64,000 nucleotides of DNA from Methylobacteriaceae bacterium. GTDB taxonomy: Bacteria; Pseudomonadota; Alphaproteobacteria; Rhizobiales; Beijerinckiaceae. Shown piece after piece: positions 47,378-56,173 of the stretch. Each line of letters begins with the position of its first letter. Positions within the stretch are counted from its first letter, which is position 1. The translations under genes and the position numbers were made by a program. The DNA is taken from positions 496,001 through 560,000 of the forward strand of contig JACKJC010000004.1 in the NCBI GenBank assembly GCA_020638195.1, written 5' to 3'. The notes below the pieces were generated by a model, which saw only the letters and a list, made by a program, of their open reading frames with translations, had not been told where the DNA came from and did no database searches.

Positions 47378-47824
47378 TCACTTCCTCTCCGGCTCGGTGA
47401 CGAGCGCCACCTTCTTGAAGCCGGCGCCCGTCACGAGCGACATGACTTCCGCGACGCGGCCGTAATTCACTGCCTTCGAGCCGCGCACATAGACGCGCTC
47501 GTCCGCGCCGGACTTAACCGCCGCCTTCAGCTTCTCGACGAGCTGCTCGATCGCGACCGGCTGGTCCATCAGGAAGATCTGGCCCTTCTCGTCGATAGAG
47601 ATCGACACCGGCTTCTGCTCGATATTGAGCGGCGCGGACTTGGTCTGCGGCAGGTCGACCGCGACGCCGGTGGCCAGCAGCGGCGCCGCCACCATGAAGA
47701 TGATGAGCAACACGAGCATGACGTCGATGAACGGCGTCATGTTGATGTCGGCCATCGCGCCATAGCGCGGTACGCCCCGGCGCCTGCGCCCGCCCTTGCG
47801 GCCTGCGGCCATCGACATGCCCAT
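47378..47824 (-). CDS. tolR: TolR, proton-channel subunit (ExbD/TolR family)
   Basis: 148 residues with an Arg-rich cytoplasmic start (GRKGGRRRRGVPR), one membrane helix (about 31-52, TPFIDVMLVLLIIFMVAAPLL) carrying the essential Asp34, and a periplasmic domain that ends RVAEVMSLVTGAGFKKVALVTEP. With TolQ it uses the proton motive force to energise TolA. AAGGAG lies nine bases before the ATG. It is 12 bases from tolQ. Confidence 0.96.
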   Translation of the reverse strand: MGMSMAAGRKGGRRRRGVPRYGAMADINMTPFIDVMLVLLIIFMVAAPLLATGVAVDLPQTKSAPLNIEQKPVSISIDEKGQIFLMDQPVAIEQLVEKLKAAVKSGADERVYVRGSKAVNYGRVAEVMSLVTGAGFKKVALVTEPERK

Positions 47825-47836
47825 GGAACGTGCTCC

Positions 47837-48550
47837 TTACGCCGCGCGGTCGCCGGCGTGCTGGTCGATCTGGCGCGACAGGATGGCGGAAAATTCGTCG
47901 GCGAAGCTCTCAAGCCGCGCCTGTGTCTTGGCGACGTCGCCCTGCATCTTGTTGTAGGCGATCAGCGCCGGGATGGCCGCGAACAGGCCGATCGCGGTCG
48001 CAAACAGCGCCTCCGCGATGCCCGGCGCGACGACGGCGAGCGACGTGTTCTTGGAGGCCGCGATCGAGCGGAACGAGGTCATGATGCCCCACACCGTGCC
48101 GAACAGGCCGACGAACGGGCCGGCGGAGGCAACGGTGGCGAGCACCAGCAGATTGGATTCCAGCTTCTCGACCTCGCGCGCGATGGAGACGTCGAGCACT
48201 TTCTCGATGCGCGCCTGCAGGCCGACGAAAGAGGCCCCCGCCGCCTGGAACGAGCGCTTCCACTCGCGCATCGCGGCGACGAAAAGCGAGGCCATGCCCG
48301 AGGTCGGACGCTCGCTCAGCGTCGTGTAGAGCTCCTCGAGCGAACGGCCGGACCAGAAGGTCTCCTCGAACTGGTCCATCGCCTTGCGCGTGCGGCGGAA
48401 CAGCAGAGTCTTGTCGACGATGATCGTCCAGCACCATACGGAAGCGGCGAGCAGGCCGATCATCACGGCCTGCACGACGATGGAGGCGTGCAGGAACATG
48501 CTCCAGATCGACACTTCGGCGACCGGCGCGGCCAGTTCGGCAGGATTCAT
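47837..48550 (-). CDS. tolQ: TolQ, proton-channel subunit (ExbB/TolQ family)
   Basis: 237 residues, three membrane helices (about 18-40, 135-157, 172-195). The second has ATVASAGPFVGLFGTVWGIMTSF and the third ALFATAIGLFAAIPALIAYN, both diagnostic for TolQ/ExbB. It forms the pentameric motor with TolR. The first gene of the tol cluster on this strand; AAGGAAAG precedes the ATG. No ybgC gene lies upstream, where the next 275 bases are non-coding. Confidence 0.97.
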   Translation of the reverse strand: MNPAELAAPVAEVSIWSMFLHASIVVQAVMIGLLAASVWCWTIIVDKTLLFRRTRKAMDQFEETFWSGRSLEELYTTLSERPTSGMASLFVAAMREWKRSFQAAGASFVGLQARIEKVLDVSIAREVEKLESNLLVLATVASAGPFVGLFGTVWGIMTSFRSIAASKNTSLAVVAPGIAEALFATAIGLFAAIPALIAYNKMQGDVAKTQARLESFADEFSAILSRQIDQHAGDRAA

Positions 48551-48825
48551 CGTCTTTCCTTCATCTCGAAGTCGCAAGAATTCGACTTCGCGTCACTGCG
48601 GTCTCGAAACGGCAGGCGCGGTCCATGCCTGCCGAATCCGTCAATTGTTGGGCTCCGCAGACGGCAGACCCGAAGCGGGAATATCTCCCCATACTTAAGT
48701 CCCCGTCAGGGTTAACTTTCGGTTACGCGTCCGCGCGTCGATCAGGCGATTTAAGCCGGTATTAACCATATTTCGCGCAATCTCCGACCGCAGGCGCGGT
48801 CAGGAACGCGCCATCCGGGGACGAC

Positions 48826-50511
48826 GTGGCGCGGTCAGGGCCGAGGCAAGGGAAGGATTTCGCGAGACTCGCGACGAGCGCCGCCGCGCTTGCGCTGTCG
48901 TTCGCGCTTAGCCCCGCGCGGGCCCAGCAGGCCGATCCCGACGCGGGCCCGACAGGGCTGCGCGGCGCCGTAGCCCCGCAATTGCGGCCGCTCGCCGAAC
49001 GCGATTCCGCGCTCGCGGCCGCCAGGAAAGGGCAGACCGCCCCGCCCCTGCCCGCATCCTATTCCGCCGGCGTAGGCGATCCGCCGCCGGGCTCCGCGAT
49101 CAACTATGGCAAACCGCGCAAGCCCATAAAGCTGCCCAAGCCCAACCCGGCCGTGCGCACGGGCAAGCCGCCGCTGCCGCAACTCGAGCCCTACAGGAAC
49201 TCCTACATCCAGCGGCGACAGAGCCGCCAGCGCGCGATCGACGATCGACAGTCGCTGCAGCCGCCGCCGACCGGCGTCGCCGTCGTGCCGACAATTCCAG
49301 TCAAGCGCGCCAGGCCGCCGGAGCCCAATCCCTACGAACCGACGGGCATCGACGTCGGCTCGTTGCGGTTGAAGCCCTATATCGAGGGCGCCTTTGGCTA
49401 CGACACCAATCCAGGCCGCGTCGAAAAGCCGAGCAAAGGCTCGACGCTCGGTCGGGTCGACGCTGGCGTCGCCGTCGAATCCCTCTGGTCGGTCCATTCG
49501 CTCAAGGGCGAGTTGCGCGCCGGCTATGCCGACTATCTTCAGGTCAAGAACGTCAATCGCCCGGATGCGACAGCCAAGATCGACGGCCGCATCGACGTCA
49601 CCCGCGACACGTCGTTCGATTACGGCGGCGCGGCCAATGTCACGACGATCCGCTCGGGCTCGCCGGAAATCCAGCCGGGGTCGACCAATATCACCTCCAC
49701 CAACCAGCCGATCAGCTGGAACACATCGGGCTATGTCGGCGGCACGCACCGGTTCAACCGTCTCGAATTGTCGCTGCGCGGGACGATCGAACGCGCCCAG
49801 ACCGGCGACGCAACTTTCTCCGACGGTTCGATCCAGCAACTCCACCTCAACGACTACACGACGGTCGGCGTACGTCCCCGCGTGAGCTACGAAGTCTCGC
49901 CGCTGTTCAAGCCCTTCGTCGAGGCGACGATCGACCAGCGCGCCTACGACCACGTGTCGGACGTCAATGGATTCCAGCGCAACTCGCATGGCTACGCGCT
50001 ACGTGGCGGCGCGAGTTTCGAAATCGACGGCAAGCTGAAGGGCGAAGTCTCGGGCGGCTACGTCGAGCGCGAATACAAGGACCCGCGCCTCGTCCGGCTG
50101 CGCGGCCCGACCTTCGACGCCGCGCTGATCTATACGGCGACGCCGCTGACGACCGTTACCCTGCGCGGCTCGACCACGACCAACGAAACCACCGTGCCGA
50201 ACGCCTCCGGCGCCATCACGCGCAAAGCGCAGGTCGAAATCGCGCACGATCTGTTGCGCAATCTCAAGATCACCGGCCAGGCCTCCTATCAGGTCACCTC
50301 GTACCAGGGCGAAAACATCGCCTCGTCCTTCACCGGCAGTTCAACGGGCCTCAACGAGCGCACGATCAATGCGGGCATCAAGGCCGAATACAGCCTGACG
50401 CGCACGGTGGTGGTGAAGGCGAGCTACGCCTACGAACGACTGAAGACGACCGTGACGGGCGCCGATTACACGGCCAACATCTTCCTGCTCGGGTTGCGCC
50501 TGCAACGCTGA
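48826..50511 (+). CDS. Outer-membrane beta-barrel protein (BBP2-like)
   Basis: 561 residues. Signal peptide 1-33 (ending PARAQQ), a Pro/Arg-rich N-terminal region (about 40-165, RKPIKLPKPNPAV...), then from about 180 a barrel: LRLKPYIEGAFGYDTNPGRVEKPSKGS-type opening followed by alternating strands to the C-terminal IFLLGLRLQR. The YDTNPGR opening is typical of BBP2-like outer-membrane proteins, some of which accompany exopolysaccharide genes. The start is GTG 48826, preceded by GGGGACGAC. No exopolysaccharide genes are adjacent apart from galU and galE 1-4 kb away. Confidence 0.8.
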   Translation: MARSGPRQGKDFARLATSAAALALSFALSPARAQQADPDAGPTGLRGAVAPQLRPLAERDSALAAARKGQTAPPLPASYSAGVGDPPPGSAINYGKPRKPIKLPKPNPAVRTGKPPLPQLEPYRNSYIQRRQSRQRAIDDRQSLQPPPTGVAVVPTIPVKRARPPEPNPYEPTGIDVGSLRLKPYIEGAFGYDTNPGRVEKPSKGSTLGRVDAGVAVESLWSVHSLKGELRAGYADYLQVKNVNRPDATAKIDGRIDVTRDTSFDYGGAANVTTIRSGSPEIQPGSTNITSTNQPISWNTSGYVGGTHRFNRLELSLRGTIERAQTGDATFSDGSIQQLHLNDYTTVGVRPRVSYEVSPLFKPFVEATIDQRAYDHVSDVNGFQRNSHGYALRGGASFEIDGKLKGEVSGGYVEREYKDPRLVRLRGPTFDAALIYTATPLTTVTLRGSTTTNETTVPNASGAITRKAQVEIAHDLLRNLKITGQASYQVTSYQGENIASSFTGSSTGLNERTINAGIKAEYSLTRTVVVKASYAYERLKTTVTGADYTANIFLLGLRLQR

Positions 50512-50520
50512 AGCAGCCGG

Positions 50521-51315
50521 CTATTTGGCCGCTTTCGCCGCTTCGATCGCCTTCAGCATCGCCTCGCTCACGCCTTCCTTGCGGAGCGTCGCGAGCGGAA
50601 TGACCATCTGATCGGCGCAGGCCTGGATGACATGCGGCGTGTCGACCATGAGGCCGAGCCCGCCCTCCCTGGCGTCAAGATAGGGCGTCAGCGAAGGCGA
50701 CATGTCGTCGCCGCCGACCTGTCCCATCGCTTCGAGGCATTCCTTGTCGGTCTTGCGCTCGCCCGCGCGATAGCGCGCCATATAAAGCTGGTACAGACGC
50801 TTTGAATTCAGCGAGATCATCTTCACGCCGTCGCTCGTTTCGTTGAGCGAGACCTTGCCGAGCAGCTTCGCCGGGAGGAGCTTGGCCCAGTCGACCGGCG
50901 CGCCGGTGGCGAGATCGTAGACGATCGCGGTCGTTCCGATATTCGGATGCGCGCCGCCGCAGTTGAAACTGTCGGCGATCGTGTAGCTCAGATAGCGCGG
51001 CCCGCGCATCGTGACCGCGATCGTGCGCGACCAGTCCGAGTTCTTGCCCGCTTCGCGCCGGCACTCGGCAATGGCCTTCTTCACGCGCTCGTCGAGCTTA
51101 GACACCGCGGCATTGATCTTCTTCTCGGCCTCGTCGGCGGGCTGCGCGATGCGCGGATAGGCGTCGATGTCCTTGCCGGCAAGCGCCGGCTTCGCCATGG
51201 CGACGATGCGTTCGGCGGCGACCGCATTGGCCGAGACGCAAAATAAAAGCGCAGGGGCGAGCCCTGCGCGCAAAACGGGCGCGAGCGCCCGCCGGATATC
51301 GGAATTGATCGCCAT
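50521..51315 (-). CDS. Secreted DUF3298/RsiV-like domain protein
   Basis: 264 residues. Signal peptide (about 1-32, ending VAAE). A first part (about 35-100) is helical, with KKINAAVSKLDERVKKAIAEC. The core has TMRGPRYLSYTIADSFNCGGAHPNIGTTAIVYDLATG followed by PVDWAKLL (given across about residues 110-155); this strand and turn pattern matches DUF3298 domains found in RsiV and in PdaC-type deacetylase companions. The function is not established. ATG 51315 with GGGGGAG just upstream is preferred over 51327. It lies convergent with the barrel gene. Confidence 0.65.
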   Translation of the reverse strand: MAINSDIRRALAPVLRAGLAPALLFCVSANAVAAERIVAMAKPALAGKDIDAYPRIAQPADEAEKKINAAVSKLDERVKKAIAECRREAGKNSDWSRTIAVTMRGPRYLSYTIADSFNCGGAHPNIGTTAIVYDLATGAPVDWAKLLPAKLLGKVSLNETSDGVKMISLNSKRLYQLYMARYRAGERKTDKECLEAMGQVGGDDMSPSLTPYLDAREGGLGLMVDTPHVIQACADQMVIPLATLRKEGVSEAMLKAIEAAKAAK

Positions 51316-51341
51316 CCGCTCCCCCATGTCGAGGGCGCAGT

Positions 51342-52226
51342 CTAACCCATCAGTTTCTTCAGGCCAGCTTTGTAGGCTTCGGCGAGGTCCGGATTGTCGA
51401 GCGCAAAAGCCGCGTTCGCCATCAGGAAGCCGATCTTGGCGCCCGTGTCATAGGTGACGCCATCGAAGCGCACACCGTGAAAACCCTGACTTTTCGCCAG
51501 CGTCTTCATACCGTCTGTCAGCTGGATCTCGCCGCCTGCGCCGCGCTCCTGTGTCTCCAGAATCTTGAAGATTTCCGGGCCCAGGATGTAGCGACCGGAG
51601 ATGATCGAGGTCGAGGGCGCCGTGCCCTTCGGCGGCTTTTCGACCATGCCGGTGATCTCGAACGTATGGCCCTCGTCCTTGCCGATCGAGACCACGCCAT
51701 ACTGATGCGTTTCTTCCGGAGCCACTTCCTCGACCGCGATGATATTGCCGCCGTGCTTCTCGTAAGCCGCGACGCATTGCGAGAGGCAGCGCGACTTCAG
51801 CTTTCCCGTCGCCTTGGTGACCATGTCGGGCAGCATGACGGCAAATGGCTCATCGCCGACGATGTCGCGCGCGCACCAGACCGCGTGGCCGAGGCCGAGC
51901 GGGGCCTGCTGGCGGGTGAAGGAGGTCGCGCCGGCCGCCGGCAGATCGGCCATCAGCGCATCGTATTCCTTCTTCTTGCCACGCTTCTGCAGCGTGTCCT
52001 CGAGTTCGTAGGACATGTCGAAATGGTCCTCGATCACCTGCTTGCCGCGGCCGGTGACGAAGATGAAATGTTCGATGCCGGCTTCTTTCGCCTCGTCGAC
52101 GACATGCTGCAGCACGGGCCGATCGACGATCGTCAGCATTTCCTTCGGCACGGATTTGGTGGCGGGCAGGAAGCGCGTGCCGAGACCGGCGACGGGGAAT
52201 ACGGCCTTACGAATGCGTTTGGTCAT
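51342..52226 (-). CDS. galU: UTP-glucose-1-phosphate uridylyltransferase
   Basis: 294 residues. It has the nucleotidyl transferase signature AVFPVAGLGTRFLPATKSVPKEML (shown as two blocks, PVAGLGTRFLPATKS and PKEML, residues 12-32), the substrate loop QQAPLGLGHAVWCARD, and EVAPEETHQYGVV. It makes UDP-glucose for glycans. The start ATG 52226 is the family start; the earlier ATG at 52307 adds unrelated residues. It is divergent from galE, the next enzyme for UDP-galactose. Confidence 0.97.
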   Translation of the reverse strand: MTKRIRKAVFPVAGLGTRFLPATKSVPKEMLTIVDRPVLQHVVDEAKEAGIEHFIFVTGRGKQVIEDHFDMSYELEDTLQKRGKKKEYDALMADLPAAGATSFTRQQAPLGLGHAVWCARDIVGDEPFAVMLPDMVTKATGKLKSRCLSQCVAAYEKHGGNIIAVEEVAPEETHQYGVVSIGKDEGHTFEITGMVEKPPKGTAPSTSIISGRYILGPEIFKILETQERGAGGEIQLTDGMKTLAKSQGFHGVRFDGVTYDTGAKIGFLMANAAFALDNPDLAEAYKAGLKKLMG

Positions 52227-52308
52227 GATTTCGTCCGTAGATGCGTTTTCGAGCGACGTGGCTACCGGTTCGCGTGCAGAAAACGCGTTGCCAAAAGGAT
52301 GCGACAAA

Positions 52309-52340
52309 GCCGCATTCGCTCGGGAATGCGGCCCTTTTTT
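52309..52340 (+). terminator. Intrinsic terminator oriented toward galE, without an obvious gene before it
   Basis: GCCGCATTC (52309-52317) / GAATGCGGC (52324-52332), a perfect 9-bp stem with loop GCTCGG, followed by CC and six T residues to 52340. It reads on the plus strand only. No plus-strand gene ends here, so it may close a small RNA or a leader transcript. Confidence 0.75.
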
Positions 52341-52475
52341 GAGATTAACCGGAACAGTTTAAGGAAGATCGAACGCCCACTGCCCGGGCGACCCGGACTT
52401 CGCGAAATCCAGTGAAACTTAACCAAACGCTGCTAGAATCACTCGAATTACATTGATCGCTTTGATGGAAGACAC

Positions 52476-53465
52476 ATGGCCATACTCGTAACGGGCGGCG
52501 CCGGCTATATCGGCAGCCACATGGCGCTCGAATTGCTCGACGCCGGCGAAAAAGTCGTCGTACTCGACAATCTCTCGACCGGCTTCCGCTGGGCCGTGCC
52601 GGACAAGGCGACGCTTGTGACCGGCGATTTCGGCGACACCGACCTCGTGACGGAAACACTCGCGCGTTTCGACATTGAGGAGATCATCCATTTCGCGGCC
52701 AAGATCGTCGTGCCGGAATCGGTGAGCGATCCGCTCGGCTATTATCTCAACAACACCGCCAAGGCGCGCGGTCTTCTCGAATGCGCCGTCGACTCCGGCG
52801 TGAAGCATTTCATCTTCTCCTCCACCGCCGCTGTCTACGGCGACCCCGAGCAGAACCCGGTCACGGAGGACGAGCGCCTGAAGCCCATTTCGCCCTACGG
52901 CCGTTCCAAGCTGATGGTCGAGTGGATGCTGGAGGATACCGCCAAGGCGACGCCACTCTCTTATGTCGCGCTGCGCTACTTCAACGTCGCCGGCGCCGAT
53001 CCTCAGGGCCGTTCCGGCCAGTCGACGCCCAACGCCACCCATCTCATCAAGGTCGCCGTGCAGGCAGCGCTGGGCATGCGCAAGGGCATGGACGTGTATG
53101 GCGTGGATTACCCGACGCCCGACGGCTCTTGCCTGCGCGACTACATTCAAGTCACCGACCTCGCGCGCGCCCATCTCGACGCGTTGCGCCATCTGCGCGG
53201 CGGCGGCGAAAGCCTCGTCTGCAACGCCGGCTATCAGCGCGGCTATTCCGTGCTCGAAGTCATCGACATCGTGAAAAAAGTCTCGGGCGTCGACTTCCCC
53301 GTGACGATCGTCGGTCGTCGCCCGGGCGATCCCGCGGCGATCGTCGCCTCCAACGAACGCATCCGCAAGAATCTGGGCTGGACCCCGCGACACGACAATC
53401 TTGAGGAGATCGTCCGACAGGCGCTCGACTGGGAACGGCGGCTACACAATATGAAGATCGGATGA
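52476..53465 (+). CDS. galE: UDP-glucose 4-epimerase
   Basis: 329 residues, extended short-chain dehydrogenase. The NAD-binding motif is TGGAGYIGSH (6-15), and the active site is FSSTAAVYGD with YGRSK (catalytic Tyr and Lys, about 140-144). GALE blocks RYFNVAGADP and YIQVTDLARAHL are present. It interconverts UDP-glucose and UDP-galactose, using the GalU product made by the divergent neighbour. The galE start has GGAAG upstream. Confidence 0.96.
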   Translation: MAILVTGGAGYIGSHMALELLDAGEKVVVLDNLSTGFRWAVPDKATLVTGDFGDTDLVTETLARFDIEEIIHFAAKIVVPESVSDPLGYYLNNTAKARGLLECAVDSGVKHFIFSSTAAVYGDPEQNPVTEDERLKPISPYGRSKLMVEWMLEDTAKATPLSYVALRYFNVAGADPQGRSGQSTPNATHLIKVAVQAALGMRKGMDVYGVDYPTPDGSCLRDYIQVTDLARAHLDALRHLRGGGESLVCNAGYQRGYSVLEVIDIVKKVSGVDFPVTIVGRRPGDPAAIVASNERIRKNLGWTPRHDNLEEIVRQALDWERRLHNMKIG

Positions 53466-53478
53466 TGAGTGTGCGCCC

Positions 53479-53504
53479 CCCTCTCCCCGCGAGCGGGGAG
53501 AGGG
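53479..53504. repeat. GC-rich palindrome, copy of the element at 30134
   Basis: CCCTCTCCCCGC-GA-GCGGGGAGAGGG, a perfect 12-bp stem. Its arms are identical to those at 30134-30159. It lies between the convergent galE and cNMP-binding genes. Confidence 0.8.
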
Positions 53505-53517
53505 AAACCTGCAACCA

Positions 53518-54192
53518 TTACTGACCGGTCGGCGGCCGCTTCGCCAGCTCGGCCTCCAGTCGCGCGATATTCTGCAGGAAGCGTCGCGACACGAGCTTGA
53601 GGAAGTAGAATCCGAACTCCGGATTCTGAAAGAACAATTCCTTGATCTCGATATAGGTCGCAACCAGCAGCTCGCCGGGCTCCACGCATTCGAGCCCCTG
53701 CGTGCGCGTCTGATCGTCGCTGACGAGCCCCATCTCGCCGACCATCTGACCGACGCCGATCTCTATACCCGTCTCGATCAACCGGTAGACGCCGTCAGCG
53801 ACCACGAAAACGCAATCGGCTTCGTCGCCCTTGCGGAAAACCACTTCGCCCGCATCGAACGCGCGCCGCCGCATGAAGGGCCTGAGCCAATGCATCGACA
53901 AATCGCCCGACGCGGCGCGCCCGAGCCGCGACGTCAGCCGCCGCATCTCGCGCAAGCGCAGCACGTTGAGCGGCAGGGAGACAACGTGTTGCAGCGCGCT
54001 GACCGGCGATGGCGCGAATAAGCCGTAGACCATGCCGAAGATGTTCGCGAGGATCGCGAAACCACGCAGCCGCAGGATGGATTGCATCCAGTAGCTGGCG
54101 ATCACCAGCAGCACGCCGGCAAAGCCGAACAGATACGGCCATATGTCGACGAGCCGCCATTGCGCGGGATGCAGAAAGAGCGACCAGGTCAT
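53518..54192 (-). CDS. Membrane protein with C-terminal cyclic-nucleotide-binding domain
   Basis: 224 residues in two parts. The first 85 residues contain three membrane helices (about 18-38, 42-60, 66-78) and the pattern LRGFAILANIFGMVYGLF ... LPLNVLRLREM. Residues about 95-205 are a cyclic-nucleotide-binding (Crp-type) domain, with FRKGDEADCVFVVADGVYRL and GQMVGEMGLVSDDQTR in the phosphate-cassette position. The EMGL...TR element lacks the canonical RAA of strict cAMP binders. The order three helices plus cNMP domain recalls animal Popeye proteins and their bacterial relatives. No nucleotide cyclase gene is near. Inner membrane location is inferred. Confidence 0.8.
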   Translation of the reverse strand: MTWSLFLHPAQWRLVDIWPYLFGFAGVLLVIASYWMQSILRLRGFAILANIFGMVYGLFAPSPVSALQHVVSLPLNVLRLREMRRLTSRLGRAASGDLSMHWLRPFMRRRAFDAGEVVFRKGDEADCVFVVADGVYRLIETGIEIGVGQMVGEMGLVSDDQTRTQGLECVEPGELLVATYIEIKELFFQNPEFGFYFLKLVSRRFLQNIARLEAELAKRPPTGQ

Positions 54193-54253
54193 CGTACCGC
54201 CGAAGTCATGGAGCCCCCGTTCCAGTCCTCGTATGAGACACGCCGCGCGAAAT

Positions 54254-55312
54254 TCAGAACTCCGCCCATCCTCGCAATTCGCGCCGCACCACCGCTTCGA
54301 TCACGTCCATGCCAGCGGCGCTGTCATTGAGACAATCGATGCGCGCGAATTTCTCGCCGCCGTTCTCCAGAAAGAAGTCGCGGTTTTCGACGCCGATCTC
54401 CTCGATCGTCTCGAGGCAATCGGCGACGAAACCCGGCGTCACGATCGCGAGCTTCTTCACGCCCTCGCGCGCGAGTTGTTTCACGGTCTCGTCGGTATAG
54501 GGCTTGATCCATTCGGCCGGGCCGAAACGCGACTGAAAGGTCAAGCGCAACCTGCTCTCGTCCATGCCCAACCGCGCACGCAGCAAGCGCGTCGTCTTGG
54601 CGCAATGGCAATAATAAGGATCGCCCTTGTCGAGATAGGCTTGCGGCACGCCGTGGAACGACGCCAGAATGAGATCCGGCGCGAAGTCGAGCTTCGACAG
54701 GCCGTCCTCGATCGAACGTGCGAGCGCGTCGATATAGACGGGATCGTCGTGCCAGGGCGGCGCGATGCGCACGGCCGGTTGCCAGCGCATGGCCCTGAGC
54801 GCATCGAAGGTCTTGTCGCCGACCGTCGCCGTCGTCGCCGCCGAATATTGCGGATAGAGCGGCACGATGAGGATGCGGTCGCAACCCTGATCCTGAAGCG
54901 CCTGCACGCGACTGGCGATCGACGGCTGGCCATAGCGCATCGCCCAGTCGATCACGAGCCGCTGACCGCTCATGGCTGCCGCATCGGACAGGCGCGCCGC
55001 CAGCTGCTCGCTCTGCGAGCGCGTGATCGTCTTCAGCGGCCCTTCATTGCGTTCGCGATTCCAGATCGTCTCGTAGTCCTTGCCCTTCCTCCCCGGCCGC
55101 GTCGTCAGGATGATGAGATTGAGCACGGGCCACCAGATCAGCCGCGGCGTCTCGATCACGCGACGGTCGGACAGAAACTCCTTGAGATAGCGCCGCATCG
55201 ACCAATAGTCGGTTGCCTCGGGCGTGCCGAGATTGACGATCAGCACGCCGGTCGCGCGCGGCGCGAGCCGTGGATGGTTGGCGGGAAGCGCGTTCGAAGC
55301 GGCAATATTCAT
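54254..55312 (-). CDS. hemH: Ferrochelatase
   Basis: 352 residues. It inserts ferrous iron into protoporphyrin IX, the last step of haem synthesis. Hallmarks are GVLIVNLGTPEATDYWSMRRYLKEFLSD (residues about 22-49), VPLYPQYSAATTATVGD, the metal-site histidine in ILASFHGVPQAYLDKGDPYYCHC and GFVADCLETIEEIGVEN near the C-terminus. It is followed downstream by the cNMP-binding gene and is preceded by thiD 51 bases away. The start ATG 55312 is the family-like one. Membrane-associated in relatives. Confidence 0.97.
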   Translation of the reverse strand: MNIAASNALPANHPRLAPRATGVLIVNLGTPEATDYWSMRRYLKEFLSDRRVIETPRLIWWPVLNLIILTTRPGRKGKDYETIWNRERNEGPLKTITRSQSEQLAARLSDAAAMSGQRLVIDWAMRYGQPSIASRVQALQDQGCDRILIVPLYPQYSAATTATVGDKTFDALRAMRWQPAVRIAPPWHDDPVYIDALARSIEDGLSKLDFAPDLILASFHGVPQAYLDKGDPYYCHCAKTTRLLRARLGMDESRLRLTFQSRFGPAEWIKPYTDETVKQLAREGVKKLAIVTPGFVADCLETIEEIGVENRDFFLENGGEKFARIDCLNDSAAGMDVIEAVVRRELRGWAEF

Positions 55313-55363
55313 GCGGCGAACATAGGGGCCCGCGCGAGCGAAGGCCATACGGGTGGTTGTCGC

Positions 55364-56173
55364 CTATCGCCGCCACAGCGTGTGAAAATGATGCACCGAC
55401 CCGTGCCCGCGCCCCACCGCAAGATCGTCCGCGGCGGCCAGCGCGCCGGTCAGCCAGTCCTTGGCCTCCGCCACGGCGCGCACGAGCGGGGCGCCGCGCG
55501 CCAGACCGGCGGCAATCGCCGAGGACAGCGTACACCCCGTGCCATGCGTGTTGCGCGTGGCGATGCGCGGCGAGGAAAACCGTTCGGCGCCCGCATCCGT
55601 CACAAGAACATCGGTCGCCTCGGCGCCATCGCCGTGTCCGCCCTTGACGAGCACGGCCCGCGCGCCTCGCCCGAGCAGCTGCGAGCCAGCGCGCGTCATG
55701 TCCTCGGGATCTGGGGTGACATCGCGCCCGAGGAGCCGTGCGATCTCCGGCAGGTTCGGGGTCACGACAGCCGCGAGCGGCAGAAGCTGCGCGATCAGCG
55801 CATCCACCACATCGGGCGCGCCAAGACTATCGCCGGAGGTCGCGACCAGAACGGGATCGAGCACGATATTGCGCGCGCCGTGATGCGCCAGCCGCTCGGC
55901 GACGATGCCGACGATCTCGCCCGCGCCCAGCATGCCGATCTTGACGGCGTCGACCTCGACATCCTCAAAGATCGCGTCGATTTGCGCTGCGATGAAATCA
56001 GTCGGCGGCGTGTGAACCGCGCGCACGCCGACCGTGTTCTGCGCGGTCAGCGCGGTGACGACAGCCATGCCGTAACAGCGGAAGGCCGAAAATGTCTTGA
56101 GATCGGCCTGGATGCCCGCGCCGCCGCTCGGGTCGGAGCCGGCGATCGACAGGACGTTGGGTGTGCGCCTCAT
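55364..56173 (-). CDS. thiD: Hydroxymethylpyrimidine/phosphomethylpyrimidine kinase
   Basis: 269 residues, ribokinase fold. It starts NVLSIAGSDPSGGAGIQADLKTF (split as SIAGSDPSGGAGIQAD, 9-24) with Met in YGMAVVTALTAQNT, and has the ATP/anion site THGTGCTLSSAIAA near residue 213. It phosphorylates HMP and HMP-phosphate in thiamine synthesis. The ATG overlaps the stop of the PaaK-like gene by four bases (ATGA), so it is translationally coupled to it. There is no TPP riboswitch in front. This placement in a catabolic-looking operon is unusual. Confidence 0.95.
   Translation of the reverse strand: MRRTPNVLSIAGSDPSGGAGIQADLKTFSAFRCYGMAVVTALTAQNTVGVRAVHTPPTDFIAAQIDAIFEDVEVDAVKIGMLGAGEIVGIVAERLAHHGARNIVLDPVLVATSGDSLGAPDVVDALIAQLLPLAAVVTPNLPEIARLLGRDVTPDPEDMTRAGSQLLGRGARAVLVKGGHGDGAEATDVLVTDAGAERFSSPRIATRNTHGTGCTLSSAIAAGLARGAPLVRAVAEAKDWLTGALAAADDLAVGRGHGSVHHFHTLWRR

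Noticed and set aside
55364..56173. TPP riboswitch controlling thiD
   Set aside because: thiD overlaps the end of the upstream coding sequence by four bases, leaving no leader, and no THI-box sequence is seen before the operon's PaaK-like gene.
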